DNA from: Agromyces bracchium
GTDB taxonomy: Bacteria > Actinomycetota > Actinomycetes > Actinomycetales > Microbacteriaceae
Assembly (NCBI RefSeq): GCF_009709675.1
Contig: NZ_WMLB01000042.1
Coordinates: forward strand, 106,581-170,580
Direction: 5' to 3'
DNA length: 64,000 bases
Notes under the pieces: model-generated
Told to the model about the DNA's origin: nothing
Databases searched by the model: none
The model's input: only the letters and a program-made list of their open reading frames with translations
In this document: positions 7,873 through 19,842 of the stretch, piece after piece
Position numbering within the stretch: the stretch's first letter is position 1
Layout of the letters: each line of letters starts with the position of its first letter
Position numbers and translations under genes: made by a program

Positions 7873-9876
7873 ATGCAGCAACGTTCCCCCGGTGCGGCTC
7901 GGTCCCGCGCCACGTCCGCCACGCGCACTCGTCGGCGCGCGGCAGCCGGCGCGCTCGCCGGCGCCACCGTGCTCGCGCTCGCCCTCGGCGGTGCGCTGTC
8001 CGCCCAGGCCGCGCCGTCCCCGAAGGGCCAGGAGGCCCGCTCGGTCGACATCAACCTCTTCACGGTGAACGACTTCCACGGTCGCATCGAGCAGTCGGGC
8101 ACCGCCGCGGGCATCGCCCGGCTCGCGAGCGCGGTCGACCACTTCCGGGCCCAGAACTCGAACACCGTGTTCGCCGCAGCCGGAGACATGATCGGCGCAT
8201 CGACGTTCACCTCCTTCATCCAGGACGACGTGCCCACGATCGAGGCCCTCAACGCCGCGGGCCTCGACGTCAGCTCCGTGGGCAACCACGAGTTCGACAA
8301 GGGCTTCTCCGACCTCACCGACCGCGTGATGCCGCTCGCCGACTTCGAGTACCTCGGCGCGAACATCTACGACAAGGCCACCGGCGAGGTCGCGCTTCCC
8401 GAGTACTGGCTCGCGAAGTTCCAGGGCGTCACCATCGGCTTCGTCGGCGCGGTCACCGACGAACTCCCGTCGCTCGTGAGCCCGTCGGGCATCGAGGACA
8501 TCACGGTCGGCAGCCCCGTCGACGCGGCGAACCGCGTCGCCGACGAGCTCAGCGACGGCAAGAAGGGCAACGGCGAGGCCGACATCGTCATCATGCTCGT
8601 GCACGAGGGCGCCGCCACGACGAGCGTCGAGTCGGCGACCGACCCGAACAGTCGGTTCGGCGACATCGTCCTGAACGCGAACGACAACATCGACGCGATC
8701 GTCTCGGGCCACACGCACCTGCCGTACAACCACGTGATCGACGGTCGCCCCGTCATCTCGAGCGGCCAGTACGGCGAGCGGTTCAGCAACATGGAGATCA
8801 GCTACGACCGCGCGACGAAGTCCATCACCAAGATGGAGAACACGCTCTACACGATGGCGACCGCGTTCGACGCGAACAACAACGTGACGGCATGGCTGTA
8901 CGAGCCCGACCCCGAGATCGTGCCGATCGTCAGCGAGGCCACCGCGATCGCGAACGAGCTCGGCAACGTGGTGATCGGCGACGCGTCGGCGGCGTTCAAC
9001 CGGGCGCAGCGTCCGGGCATCGTCAACGGCGCGCCCGCGCTGGTCGAGAACCGCGGCGGCGAGTCGACGCTCGGCAACCTCGTGGCGGATGTGCAGCTGT
9101 GGGCCCTCGAAGCCGATGGGACGCGCGAGGTGGACATCACGTTCATGAACCCGGGCGGGCTCCGCGCCGACATCAACGCCGGCGAGACGACCTACCGCGA
9201 GGCCGCGAACGTGCAGTCCTTCGCGAACACGCTCGTCACGCTCGACCTCACCGGTGCGCAGATCAAGGGCGTCCTCGAGGAGCAGTGGCAGCCTGCCGGC
9301 GCGTCACGTCCGTTCCTCAAGCTCGGCGTCAACGAGGGGCTCGCGTACACGTACGACCCGACCGCCGCACAGGGCTCCCACATCACCGAGATCTTCCTCG
9401 ACGGCATGGCGCTCAACCCGGCGGCGACGTACTCGGTCGGCGTCAACTCGTTCCTCGCCTCGGGCGGCGACAACTTCGTCACCTTCCGCGACGGCGTGAA
9501 CAAGGCCGACAGCGGCAAGATCGACCTCGAGGCCATGGTCGACTACTTCGAGACGTTCGACACCGTGTCGCCCGACTACGCCCAGCGCGCGGTCGGCGTC
9601 GACGTCGTGAGCGTCGCGGGCGGTCAGGCCACGGTCGCCCTCTCGTCGCTCGACTTCAGCACGACCGAGCCGAAGGCGGGCACCGTCACGGTCTCGTTCG
9701 AGGGCGGCGACATCACGACGGTCGCGGTCGACCCGTCCTTCCCGGACCCGGCGACCTTCGACGAGATCGGCCGCGCGTCGGTGACGTTCGCGATCCCCGC
9801 GGCAGCGACCGCGGACTCGCGCTTCGTCATCACGACGCCGACCGGCACGTCGAGCTCGTTCACGCTCCCGCTGTGA
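7873..9876 (+). CDS. Secreted 5'-nucleotidase / UDP-sugar hydrolase-like protein
   Basis: A 667-residue exported metallophosphoesterase. The N-terminus has a twin-basic region, a hydrophobic segment (ALAGATVLALALGGALSAQA) and an A-x-A cleavage site near residue 47. The metallophosphatase domain carries VNDFHG, GDMIGAS, GNHEFDKG and SGHTHLPYN, which together supply the dinuclear metal site. The 5'-nucleotidase C-terminal domain follows (FMNPGGLRADI, YDPTAAQGSHI, NSFLASGGDNF). About 130 further residues form a Thr/Val-rich beta domain with no LPXTG sorting signal. It should release phosphate and nucleosides from extracellular nucleotides or sugar nucleotides. The start is set by AGAGGAG eight bases before the ATG. 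Confidence 0.92.
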   Translation: MQQRSPGAARSRATSATRTRRRAAAGALAGATVLALALGGALSAQAAPSPKGQEARSVDINLFTVNDFHGRIEQSGTAAGIARLASAVDHFRAQNSNTVFAAAGDMIGASTFTSFIQDDVPTIEALNAAGLDVSSVGNHEFDKGFSDLTDRVMPLADFEYLGANIYDKATGEVALPEYWLAKFQGVTIGFVGAVTDELPSLVSPSGIEDITVGSPVDAANRVADELSDGKKGNGEADIVIMLVHEGAATTSVESATDPNSRFGDIVLNANDNIDAIVSGHTHLPYNHVIDGRPVISSGQYGERFSNMEISYDRATKSITKMENTLYTMATAFDANNNVTAWLYEPDPEIVPIVSEATAIANELGNVVIGDASAAFNRAQRPGIVNGAPALVENRGGESTLGNLVADVQLWALEADGTREVDITFMNPGGLRADINAGETTYREAANVQSFANTLVTLDLTGAQIKGVLEEQWQPAGASRPFLKLGVNEGLAYTYDPTAAQGSHITEIFLDGMALNPAATYSVGVNSFLASGGDNFVTFRDGVNKADSGKIDLEAMVDYFETFDTVSPDYAQRAVGVDVVSVAGGQATVALSSLDFSTTEPKAGTVTVSFEGGDITTVAVDPSFPDPATFDEIGRASVTFAIPAAATADSRFVITTPTGTSSSFTLPL

Positions 9877-9895
9877 GCTGAGTCGCCTCGACCAG

Positions 9896-9928
9896 GGAAC
9901 GGCCCCGGGCATCGCCCGGGGCCGTTCC
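9896..9928 (+). terminator. Strong GC hairpin after 5'-nucleotidase
   Basis: GGAACGGCCCCGGGC (9896-9910) and its exact reverse complement (9914-9928) flank a 3-nt loop, a 15-bp perfect stem just after the nucleotidase gene. It has no T-run but is the right size and place for an actinobacterial terminator. Confidence 0.75.
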
Positions 9929-9957
9929 GGCGTCCCCGGGCCGGTTAGGCTGTTCGC

Positions 9958-10575
9958 GTGACTTCCCGGGGTGCACGCGCGGCGCGCGGCGCGGCCATCG
10001 CCGCGTTCGCGGTGTTCGCCGCATCCCTCGCGCACACCGTGGGCGGCGGCACGCCGCCCGGCCCGGTCGCGCTCGCCCTGTCGTTCGCCTTCTCGGTCCC
10101 GGTCGCGATGCTCCTCATCGGCGGGCGGATGCCGCTGCTGCGCGCCTCCGTCGCCGCACTCGTCGCCCAGGCCGCCCTGCACCTGCTCTACTCGGTCGGC
10201 ACGGCCGGAGCCGGCGGCGCCGTGGCAACCGTGGACTCGCACGCACTGCACGCGGGCGCCACCATCCCGCTCGACGCGTTCGTCGCCGTCGACCACGGCC
10301 ACGCGGCCATGCCCGTGGCGCACGTGGCGGCCGCCGCGCTCACCGTCGCGTTCCTCGCAGTGCTCGGCCGGTCGGCGGCCGCCGTCGCCGCCGTGGGCGG
10401 CGCGCTCGCGCGCGGCATCCGCCTGCTCGTCGCCGCCGTCGCCGGGGCGCCGCGGCCCGCGCGGGGCGACGCTCGGCCGCCGGTCTCCCGCCGCGACGGC
10501 CCGCCCCGTCTCGGCATCCTCGTCCTCTCCTCACTCCGGCATCGGGGTCCACCCACCGCGCTCGCGGCCGCCTGA
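9958..10575 (+). CDS. Small polytopic membrane protein of the YcnI/CopC locus
   Basis: A 205-residue protein with about four hydrophobic segments and several histidines (HALHAG, DHGHAAMPVAH) near membrane boundaries. The C-terminus is basic and Arg/Pro-rich. I do not recognise a named family. Its position directly before the YcnI-like and CopC-like genes suggests a copper-linked role, and the His pairs would suit metal handling; both points are inference. TAGGCT at 9946-9951 followed by six bases and GTG marks a leaderless start. The downstream copper genes lie on the same strand, with about 100 bp before the next one. Confidence 0.65.
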   Translation: MTSRGARAARGAAIAAFAVFAASLAHTVGGGTPPGPVALALSFAFSVPVAMLLIGGRMPLLRASVAALVAQAALHLLYSVGTAGAGGAVATVDSHALHAGATIPLDAFVAVDHGHAAMPVAHVAAAALTVAFLAVLGRSAAAVAAVGGALARGIRLLVAAVAGAPRPARGDARPPVSRRDGPPRLGILVLSSLRHRGPPTALAAA

Positions 10576-10672
10576 GCGGTCACGACCCCGAATCCGTTCG
10601 CGCCGACGCGCCGAACCACTGCCGACGATCACGGCAGCGCGTCCGCGCACCCCGTTGGAGAAGAAGACACCG

Positions 10673-11410
10673 ATGCGATCCATCACCCGCACCACCGCTG
10701 CCGCCGCAACCGCCCTCGGCGCCGGCACCCTGCTCGCCCTCGCCGCGCCCGTCGCTGCGCAGGCCCACGTTTCCGTGACCCCGAGTTCGACCGCGGCCGG
10801 CTCGTACGCCGTGCTCGAATTCGCCTCCGGGCACGGCTGCGACGGCTCGCCGACCACGTCGTACACCGTCGAGATCCCCGAGTCGATCCTGTCGGTGACC
10901 CCGACCCTGAAGCCCGGCTGGGAGGTCGAGAAGGTCATGGTCGAGCTCGACGAGCCGGTCGAGGGTGCGCACGGCGACGTCGTCGCCGAGCGCGTCGGCC
11001 AGGTCGTGTACACGGCCGCGACGCCGCAGCCCGACGGCTACCGCGAGACCTTCCAGGTCCAGGTCCTGCTGCCCGAGGACGCCGCGGGCGAGCGCCTCGA
11101 GTTCCCCGTGCTGCAGTCGTGCGCCGAGGGGGAGAACGACTGGAGTGAGTCGGCCGCCGACGGCGCGGAGCCCGAGATGCCCGCCCCGGCGATCGAGGTC
11201 GCCGGGGCGACGGACGACGCGCACGGCCACGGCGACGCCGACGCCGAGGAGGCGTCGGACGAGCACGCCGACGCGCACGAGGCCGAGGAGACCGCGGCCA
11301 CGCAGGGCTCTGTGGACGTCGTCGGCCGGGTGCTCGGCATCGCCGGCCTCGCCGTGGGGGCGGCCGGCCTCACCGTCGCGATCCTCGCGCGCCGTGGGAA
11401 GAAGGCCTGA
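10673..11410 (+). CDS. ycnI: YcnI-family copper-binding protein (DUF1775)
   Basis: A 245-residue exported protein. A signal peptide (residues 1 to about 33, ending VAAQA) would expose a mature N-terminus beginning AHVSVTPSS. In YcnI proteins this N-terminal His forms a copper-binding histidine brace. The DUF1775 beta-sandwich follows (GSYAVLEFASGHGCDGSPTTSY), then an acidic, His-containing linker (DAHGHGDADAEE) and a C-terminal membrane anchor with a short basic tail. The start is the ATG after GGAGAAGAAG; a longer upstream frame overlaps the preceding gene and is ignored. CopC follows 5 bp later, as is usual for this pair in copper acquisition or handling. Confidence 0.9.
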   Translation: MRSITRTTAAAATALGAGTLLALAAPVAAQAHVSVTPSSTAAGSYAVLEFASGHGCDGSPTTSYTVEIPESILSVTPTLKPGWEVEKVMVELDEPVEGAHGDVVAERVGQVVYTAATPQPDGYRETFQVQVLLPEDAAGERLEFPVLQSCAEGENDWSESAADGAEPEMPAPAIEVAGATDDAHGHGDADAEEASDEHADAHEAEETAATQGSVDVVGRVLGIAGLAVGAAGLTVAILARRGKKA

Positions 11411-11415
11411 CGCTC

Positions 11416-12147
11416 ATGTCGCGCCGGAGCATCCAGCTCGCCGTGGCCGGGGCGGCGTTCGCCGCCCTGGCCGCGGTGGCCGGGCCCGCCGTGCCCGCGT
11501 TCGCCCACAACACGGTGGTCGCGATCTCGCCCGACGGCGAGGAAGCGGTCACCGAGCAGCCGGGCACCGTCTGGCTCGAGACCAACGACGCGCTGCTCGA
11601 TGCGGAGGGCGCCGCGGCCATGGACGTCGTCGGCCCCGACGGCCGGCACTACGCCACGCAGTGCGCCACCGTCGACGGGCCGGTCGCGAGCGTCGCGGCC
11701 GAACTCGGCGAACCGGGCGAGTACACCGTCGTCTGGCGGGTCGTCTCGGCCGACGGACATCCGATCTCGGGCGACTTCGACTTCGATTGGGAACCCGCCG
11801 AGGGTGAGCCCATCGCCGAGGGAGCCGACGAGTCGCCGTGCGCCGACGCCACGGCCGCGGCCGACGACTCCGACGAGGGGGGAGACGCCGATGCCTCCGC
11901 GAACGGCGTCGCTCAGGACCTCGTGTGGATCGGAGTCGGCGTGCTGGCGGTCGCCGTCGCCGCCGCGGTCGCGTTCCTGTTCGTCCGCCGCACGTCGCGC
12001 GGTGCCGTGGCCGACGGTGACTCGCCGCAGGGCGGCTCGACGGACCCTGCCGACGGACCTGATCCCGACGACGGGCCGGAGGCCTCGCACGGGCCTGACC
12101 CCGACGAAGCGCCGGACCCCTCCGACGGGCCGGAGCCCCGCGGCTGA
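11416..12147 (+). CDS. copC: CopC-domain copper-binding protein
   Basis: A 243-residue exported protein. The signal peptide ends near AFA, leaving mature HNTVVAISP with an N-terminal His, as in CopC. The beta-barrel domain ends with the family motif VSADGHPISGDFDF. After it comes an acidic linker, one transmembrane helix and a long Asp/Pro/Gly-rich cytoplasmic tail (repeats around PDPDDGPE). CopC proteins carry Cu(II) outside the membrane. No CopD-like permease is fused or adjacent here, so the protein probably works with YcnI just upstream. The gene ends convergent with the SDR gene. Confidence 0.9.
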   Translation: MSRRSIQLAVAGAAFAALAAVAGPAVPAFAHNTVVAISPDGEEAVTEQPGTVWLETNDALLDAEGAAAMDVVGPDGRHYATQCATVDGPVASVAAELGEPGEYTVVWRVVSADGHPISGDFDFDWEPAEGEPIAEGADESPCADATAAADDSDEGGDADASANGVAQDLVWIGVGVLAVAVAAAVAFLFVRRTSRGAVADGDSPQGGSTDPADGPDPDDGPEASHGPDPDEAPDPSDGPEPRG

Positions 12148-12183
12148 CGCCTGCGCTGCCGTTCGACGCGCGTCGGCGCCGTT

Positions 12184-12882
12184 TCAGGCGCCCGCGAACG
12201 CGTCGGGCGGCAGCGCGGTCGCGCCCTCCTCGATCGCGCGCACGAGCCGGTCGGCGACCGCTGCGGGGTCGTGCCCCCGCGGGAAGCGGGGCGGGGTTCC
12301 GAAGAGCGGGCGCTCCGCGAGCCCGGTCTCGGTGTGGCCGGGGCGGGCGTCGACCAGGCGGATGCCGCTGCGCCGGAGTTCGCGGCCGGCGGCCGCGACG
12401 TACGCCGCGAGCGCGGCCTTCGAGGCCGAGTAGCTCGCGAGACCGGCGGTGGGGAGCTCCGAGACGATGCCCGAGATCGTGAGCACCATCGGCTCGTTCC
12501 CCTCGGCCGCCGACTGCAGCAGGCTCGGCAGGGCCACCGAGATGATGCGCATCGGGGCGAGGGCGTTCACGGTGAACATGGTCTCGAGATCCTGCCCGGA
12601 CGTCTCGGCCACGCCGTCGAACCCGACGACCCCCGCGGCGACGACGATCGCGTCGAGTCCCCCGAGCGCCGCGACGGCGCGCTCGACAATCGCCTCGGGA
12701 GCGTCTACGTCGGTGAGGTCGATCGCGACCGTCGCGTCGCCCGCCCGCCCGTCGAGCCGCGACGCGTCGCGGCCGTGGAGCACGAGTCGAGCTCCCCGCT
12801 CGGCGAGGCGCTCGGCGATCAGCGTTCCGAGCACCCCGGTGGCCCCGACCACGAGGATGCGCGCCTGCTCGATGCGGGTCAT
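12184..12882 (-). CDS. Short-chain dehydrogenase/reductase
   Basis: A 232-residue classical SDR. The Rossmann nucleotide site is VVGATGVLGTLIAERL near residues 10-25 and the catalytic pair is Y-x-x-x-K in SYSASKAAL, preceded by a Ser in LTISGI. It should be an NAD(P)-dependent oxidoreductase; the substrate is unknown. The start is the ATG at 12882: TAGGCT (12890-12895 on this strand) ends 7 nt upstream and no ribosome site is present, which fits a leaderless message. The much longer open frame upstream is only a GC-rich extension. Confidence 0.87.
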   Translation of the reverse strand: MTRIEQARILVVGATGVLGTLIAERLAERGARLVLHGRDASRLDGRAGDATVAIDLTDVDAPEAIVERAVAALGGLDAIVVAAGVVGFDGVAETSGQDLETMFTVNALAPMRIISVALPSLLQSAAEGNEPMVLTISGIVSELPTAGLASYSASKAALAAYVAAAGRELRRSGIRLVDARPGHTETGLAERPLFGTPPRFPRGHDPAAVADRLVRAIEEGATALPPDAFAGA

Positions 12883-13025
12883 GGACGCGAGCCTAGGTGG
12901 CGACTGCGGCGGCGCCGACGGTTCACAGGAGACTCGCACGCCCGACCCGTCCTCCCCGTGAGTCGTGCGCGGCCCGGAGTGCGATGGCCGCCGAGGCTGT
13001 CCGTACCGCCGGGTAGGGTCGACGG

Positions 13026-15047
<2,022 letters not shown>

Positions 15048-15231
15048 GCCGCGCGCCGTCGATCCGCCTCGGGCGGGCGGTCGCGCGAGCGCCGTCGCAC
15101 CGGGAGAGCGCGAGCCGCGGCATCCGCCCCGTTCACGACACGTGCGGCGCGACCCTCGCGCTCGCAGCGCCGCCGTCGCTAGCATCAGGGCCAGGAGCCG
15201 TCACGGCGGCGGCGCGGATTCGGGGGAGCGC

Positions 15232-15636
15232 ATGTCCACAGCACAGGGAAGCCGGCCGGTCACGATCACGATCATCGGGGTCCTGGCGTTCATCGCCGGG
15301 GCGATCGACATGATCTCCGGCGTGGTCCTCTTCTTCCTCCTCGCGGTGCCCGAGGTCGTCGACGGCTTCGGAGGGACCGGGCAGCTCATCACGGCCGCGA
15401 TCGCGTCGATCATCGTCGGCCTGATCACCGCGGTGCTCGCGGGCGGCCTGCTGCGCGGCAGCCAACCCGCTCGCCTGATCGTGACGGTGCTCCAGGTCAT
15501 CTCGATCATCGGGTCGCTGTTCCTCGCGGTCGCGTACCTCGGCATCCCCGTCGGCGAGTGGATCGGCCTGGCGATCTCCGCCGTGGTCGTGATCCTGCTC
15601 TGGACGCCGAAGGCGAGCGCCTTCTTCACGCGCTGA
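15232..15636 (+). CDS. Small four-helix membrane protein, paralogue family A
   Basis: A 134-residue membrane protein with about four hydrophobic helices. It ends with a W-x-P-K-A-S-A-F-F signature after an LLW motif. A close relative is next door (15701-16135) and others are at 49783-50139 and 53110-53649. All share a G-x-L-R-G-x-x-x-A-R segment before the last two helices and the C-terminal LLW...FF. The start is fixed by GGGGGAGCG upstream of the ATG. The function is unknown. The tandem copies suggest duplication. Confidence 0.72.
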   Translation: MSTAQGSRPVTITIIGVLAFIAGAIDMISGVVLFFLLAVPEVVDGFGGTGQLITAAIASIIVGLITAVLAGGLLRGSQPARLIVTVLQVISIIGSLFLAVAYLGIPVGEWIGLAISAVVVILLWTPKASAFFTR

Positions 15637-15690
15637 CGAGGACCGTGACGACGACCGTGACGACGACCGTGACGACCGAACGACGAAACG
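15637..15690 (+). repeat. Short tandem repeat between paralogous genes
   Basis: Three near-identical copies of a 12-bp unit (GACGACCGTGAC, in register) lie between the two small membrane-protein genes. A partial fourth copy leads into the next ribosome site (GAGGAGG). It may have arisen by slippage and could alter spacing between the genes. Confidence 0.7.
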
Positions 15691-15700
15691 AGGAGGACGC

Positions 15701-16135
15701 ATGAGTGGACAGGGCATCGAGGGGGTCCGCCGACCTGCGGCGGTGACGGTCGTCGGCGCGCTCGTCTGGGTGAACGCCGCGCTCGACCTGGTGGCGGGCT
15801 TCTTCCTGCTGACGCTCGCGACGATCGGGGGCGACGACGCCGCGACGCGCTCGACGTGGGCGATCATGGGCTCGGTCTCGCTCGTCCTCGGCGCGATCGC
15901 CGCCATCGTCGCGTTCGGGCTCATGCGCGGCAACTCCGTGGCGCGCATCGCGATCACGGTCATCGAGGTGTTCTCCATCATCGCCTCGGTGAGTGCTGCG
16001 ATCCTCAATCCGACGAGTGCCGTCAACGAGATCGTGAGCGCCCTCATCGCGGTCGCGATCCTCCTCCTGCTGTGGTCGGGCGAATCGACCCGCTTCTTCC
16101 GCGGGCTGGCGCCCGATCAGCCCTCGGAGCCGTGA
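15701..16135 (+). CDS. Small four-helix membrane protein, paralogue family A
   Basis: A 144-residue paralogue of the preceding gene with the same four-helix plan. FGLMRGNSVARIAITVIEVFSIIASV aligns with the matching part of its neighbour, and the end is LLLLWSGESTRFFRG. GAGGAGG stands 6 bases before the ATG. The function is unknown. Dispersed relatives later in the window, one of them inside the integrated element, show that this is an expanding lineage-specific family. Confidence 0.72.
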   Translation: MSGQGIEGVRRPAAVTVVGALVWVNAALDLVAGFFLLTLATIGGDDAATRSTWAIMGSVSLVLGAIAAIVAFGLMRGNSVARIAITVIEVFSIIASVSAAILNPTSAVNEIVSALIAVAILLLLWSGESTRFFRGLAPDQPSEP

Positions 16136-16314
16136 TCCGGGCGGAACCTTGTCGATGTTCCAAGAGCGAACGACGGTCGGTTTGTAGGGTTCCCCAACCG
16201 GGCTCGGATGCCGCGATCCGGCGTTTGTAGGCGACGAACGCAGTTCTCGGTGCGCCCCGGCGTCCGCCGTACCGTGAGAGAAGCCCTATCCCGCGTACGA
16301 AGGACGAACCGACG

Positions 16315-18441
16315 ATGGTCGACACGGCATCCCGAACCGACGCCACTCCTGCGCCCACGGCCGAGCGCCCCGGCACCCCGGAGCGCGCGGCGGCGGTCAC
16401 TCCCGCGAACACCCCGATCGACGCGAGCGCTGCGCCCGTCGTCGACGTCGATGCGCTCGCGCGCCAGCTCCTCGGCACCTGGCCCGAGGCCCGACTCGCC
16501 GCGCGCAAGCGTGCGGCGCAGCCCGAGTACCAGCGCATCGACGGGCAGTCCATGGCCGAGCACCGCGAACGCGTCCTCGGCCAGCTGAAGCTGCTCGTCG
16601 AGTCGGGTGCCGTGCACAAGGCGTTCCCGAAGGGACTCGGCGGCGAGGACGACCACGGCGGCAACATCGCCGCCTTCGAGGAGCTCGTGCTCGCCGACCC
16701 CAGCCTGCAGATCAAGTCGGGCGTGCAGTGGGGGCTCTTCGGTGCGGCGGTGCTGCACCTCGGCACCGAGAAGCACCACGAGAAGTACCTTCCCGGCATC
16801 ATGAGCCTCGAGGTGCCCGGTGCCTTCGCCATGACCGAGACCGGCCACGGCTCCGACGTCGCCGCCATCGGCACCACCGCGACCTACGACCCCGAGAACG
16901 AGGAGTTCGTCCTGGACACGCCGTTCCGCGGCGCCTGGAAGGACTACCTCGGCAACGCGGCGCTGCACGGCATCGCCGCGGTCGTGTTCGCCCAGCTCAT
17001 CACCAAGGGCGTCAACCACGGCGTGCACGCGTTCTACGTGCCGCTGCGTGACGAGACCGGCGCGTTCCTCCCCGGCATCGGTGGTGAGGACGACGGCCTG
17101 AAGGGCGGCCTCAACGGCATCGACAACGGGCGCCTCCACTTCACCGACGTCCGCGTGCCGCGCGAGGACCTGCTCGACCGCTACGGTTCCGTGGCCGCCG
17201 ATGGCACCTACTCGAGCCCGATCTCGAGCCCCGGTCGCCGGTTCTTCACCATGCTCGGCACGCTCGTGCAGGGGCGCGTCTCTCTCGACGGCGCGGCGAC
17301 GCTCGGGAGCGCGATGGGGCTCGCGATCGCGATCACCTACGGCACGCAGCGCCGCCAGTTCAACGCCGGCAGCGACACCGACGAGGAGGTGCTGCTCGAC
17401 TACCAGCGCCACCAGCGCCGCCTGCTGCCGAAGCTCGCGACGACGTACGCGCAGGTCTTCGCGCACGACGAGTTCCTCGTCAAGTTCGACGCCGTGTTCT
17501 CGGGCGAGGCCGACACCGACGACGACCGCCAGGACCTCGAGACCATCGCGGCGGCGCTGAAGCCGCTGTCGACCTGGCACGCGCTGGAGACGCTGCAGGA
17601 GGCCCGCGAGGCCTGCGGCGGCGCCGGCTTCCTCGCCGAGAACCGCCTGGTCGGGCTCCGCCAGGACCTCGACATCTACGTCACGTTCGAGGGCGACAAC
17701 AACGTCCTCCTCCAGTTGGTCGCCAAGCGCCTGCTCACCGACTTCTCGAAGCAGTTCGCGAAGGCGGATGCCGGTGCGATGGCGCGCTACGTCGTCGCAC
17801 AGGCGGCCGACCGCGCCTACCACGGGACGGGCCTGCGTCGCCTCGCGCAGACCGTCGCCGACTTCGGCTCGACGGCGCGTTCGGTCCACGAGCTCCGCGA
17901 CGAGGAGACGCAGCGGGAGCTCCTCACCGACCGGGTCGAGGCCATGATCAGCGAGATCGCGGGTCGCCTCCGCGACGCCCGCAAGCTGTCGAAGGCCGAG
18001 CAGGCGGCGCTCTTCAACCGCAACCAGAACGAGCTCATCGAGGCGGCCCGCGCCCACGGCGAGCTGCTCCAGTGGGAGGCGTTCACGCGCGGCATCGCCC
18101 GCACCGAGGACGCGGGTACGAAGCAGGTCCTCACCTGGCTCCGCGACCTCTTCGGCCTCGGCCTCCTCGAGAAGCACCTCTCGTGGTACCTCATCCACGG
18201 CCGCCTCTCGCCGCAGCGTGCGCAGGCCGTGACCGCGTACATCGACCGTCTCGTCGAGCGCCTCCGCCCGTACGCGCTCGACCTCGTCGACGCCTTCGGC
18301 TTCGCGCCCGAGCACCTGCGGGCCTCGATCGCGTCGGGCGCCGAGCAGGCGCGTCAGGACGAGGCGCGAGCGCACTATGCGGCCCAGCGCGCGGCGGGCA
18401 CGCTCCCGACGCCGGAGAAGACCGAGAAGCACAAGCGGTAG
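16315..18441 (+). CDS. Acyl-CoA oxidase/dehydrogenase family protein
   Basis: A 708-residue flavoenzyme of the acyl-CoA oxidase type, much longer than ordinary acyl-CoA dehydrogenases (about 390 aa). The FAD/substrate region AMTETGHGSDVAAIGTTATYD (about residues 172-192) and the later EACGGAGFLAENRLVGLRQDLD with TFEGDNNVLLQ are family hallmarks; the last usually contributes catalytic Glu and adenine contacts. It should oxidise acyl-CoA to 2,3-enoyl-CoA in fatty-acid degradation. Whether the electron acceptor is oxygen or ETF cannot be told from sequence. The N-terminal 40 residues are Ala/Pro/Thr-rich and dispensable-looking. The gene stands alone and ends at a strong bidirectional hairpin. 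Confidence 0.88.
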   Translation: MVDTASRTDATPAPTAERPGTPERAAAVTPANTPIDASAAPVVDVDALARQLLGTWPEARLAARKRAAQPEYQRIDGQSMAEHRERVLGQLKLLVESGAVHKAFPKGLGGEDDHGGNIAAFEELVLADPSLQIKSGVQWGLFGAAVLHLGTEKHHEKYLPGIMSLEVPGAFAMTETGHGSDVAAIGTTATYDPENEEFVLDTPFRGAWKDYLGNAALHGIAAVVFAQLITKGVNHGVHAFYVPLRDETGAFLPGIGGEDDGLKGGLNGIDNGRLHFTDVRVPREDLLDRYGSVAADGTYSSPISSPGRRFFTMLGTLVQGRVSLDGAATLGSAMGLAIAITYGTQRRQFNAGSDTDEEVLLDYQRHQRRLLPKLATTYAQVFAHDEFLVKFDAVFSGEADTDDDRQDLETIAAALKPLSTWHALETLQEAREACGGAGFLAENRLVGLRQDLDIYVTFEGDNNVLLQLVAKRLLTDFSKQFAKADAGAMARYVVAQAADRAYHGTGLRRLAQTVADFGSTARSVHELRDEETQRELLTDRVEAMISEIAGRLRDARKLSKAEQAALFNRNQNELIEAARAHGELLQWEAFTRGIARTEDAGTKQVLTWLRDLFGLGLLEKHLSWYLIHGRLSPQRAQAVTAYIDRLVERLRPYALDLVDAFGFAPEHLRASIASGAEQARQDEARAHYAAQRAAGTLPTPEKTEKHKR

Positions 18442-18455
18442 GCGGGTGGAACGCG

Positions 18456-18486
18456 GACGGGCCGGGCGCGCAGCGCCCGGCCCGTC
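18456..18486. terminator. Bidirectional hairpin terminator
   Basis: A 14-bp perfect inverted repeat (18456-18469 and 18473-18486, 3-nt loop) sits between convergent genes, 15 bp after the acyl-CoA oxidase stop codon. Confidence 0.75.
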
Positions 18487-18502
18487 GTCGTGTGCGGCGG
18501 CG

Positions 18503-18709
18503 TCAGCGGCGCGTGGAGCGCTGCGAGCCCTCGTCGTCCCCGGGCGGCTTCATGATGGCCCCGGCGGCGAGTCCGACCGCGAGTCCCGCGGCGAGCCACA
18601 GCCAGAACCCGGTCCAGAGGCTCACGACGAGTCCGATGATGAGCCCGACGACGAGGCCGACGATCAGCTGGCGTCGACGTGCGGGTGAGAGCGGTTCGCG
18701 TGCGGGCAT
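18503..18709 (-). CDS. Small two-helix membrane protein
   Basis: A 68-residue protein with a basic N-terminus, two hydrophobic helices rich in G-L-V and G-x-x-x-G repeats (IVGLVVGLIIGLVVSLW and AAGLAVGLAAGAIM), and a charged tail. TACGCT ends 6 nt before the ATG (18716-18721 on this strand), the leaderless signature seen elsewhere in the window, which supports a real gene. The function is unknown. The Gly-zipper pattern suggests tight helix packing or oligomers. Confidence 0.6.
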   Translation of the reverse strand: MPAREPLSPARRRQLIVGLVVGLIIGLVVSLWTGFWLWLAAGLAVGLAAGAIMKPPGDDEGSQRSTRR

Positions 18710-18801
18710 GCTGCCAGCGTAGGCGGTGACGTCGCGACGGCCGCGATCGCTCGAGCAGAGGGCGACGGATGCCTCGCGGCGGGCCGCGGCATCCGTCGCC
18801 G

Positions 18802-19842
<1,041 letters not shown>
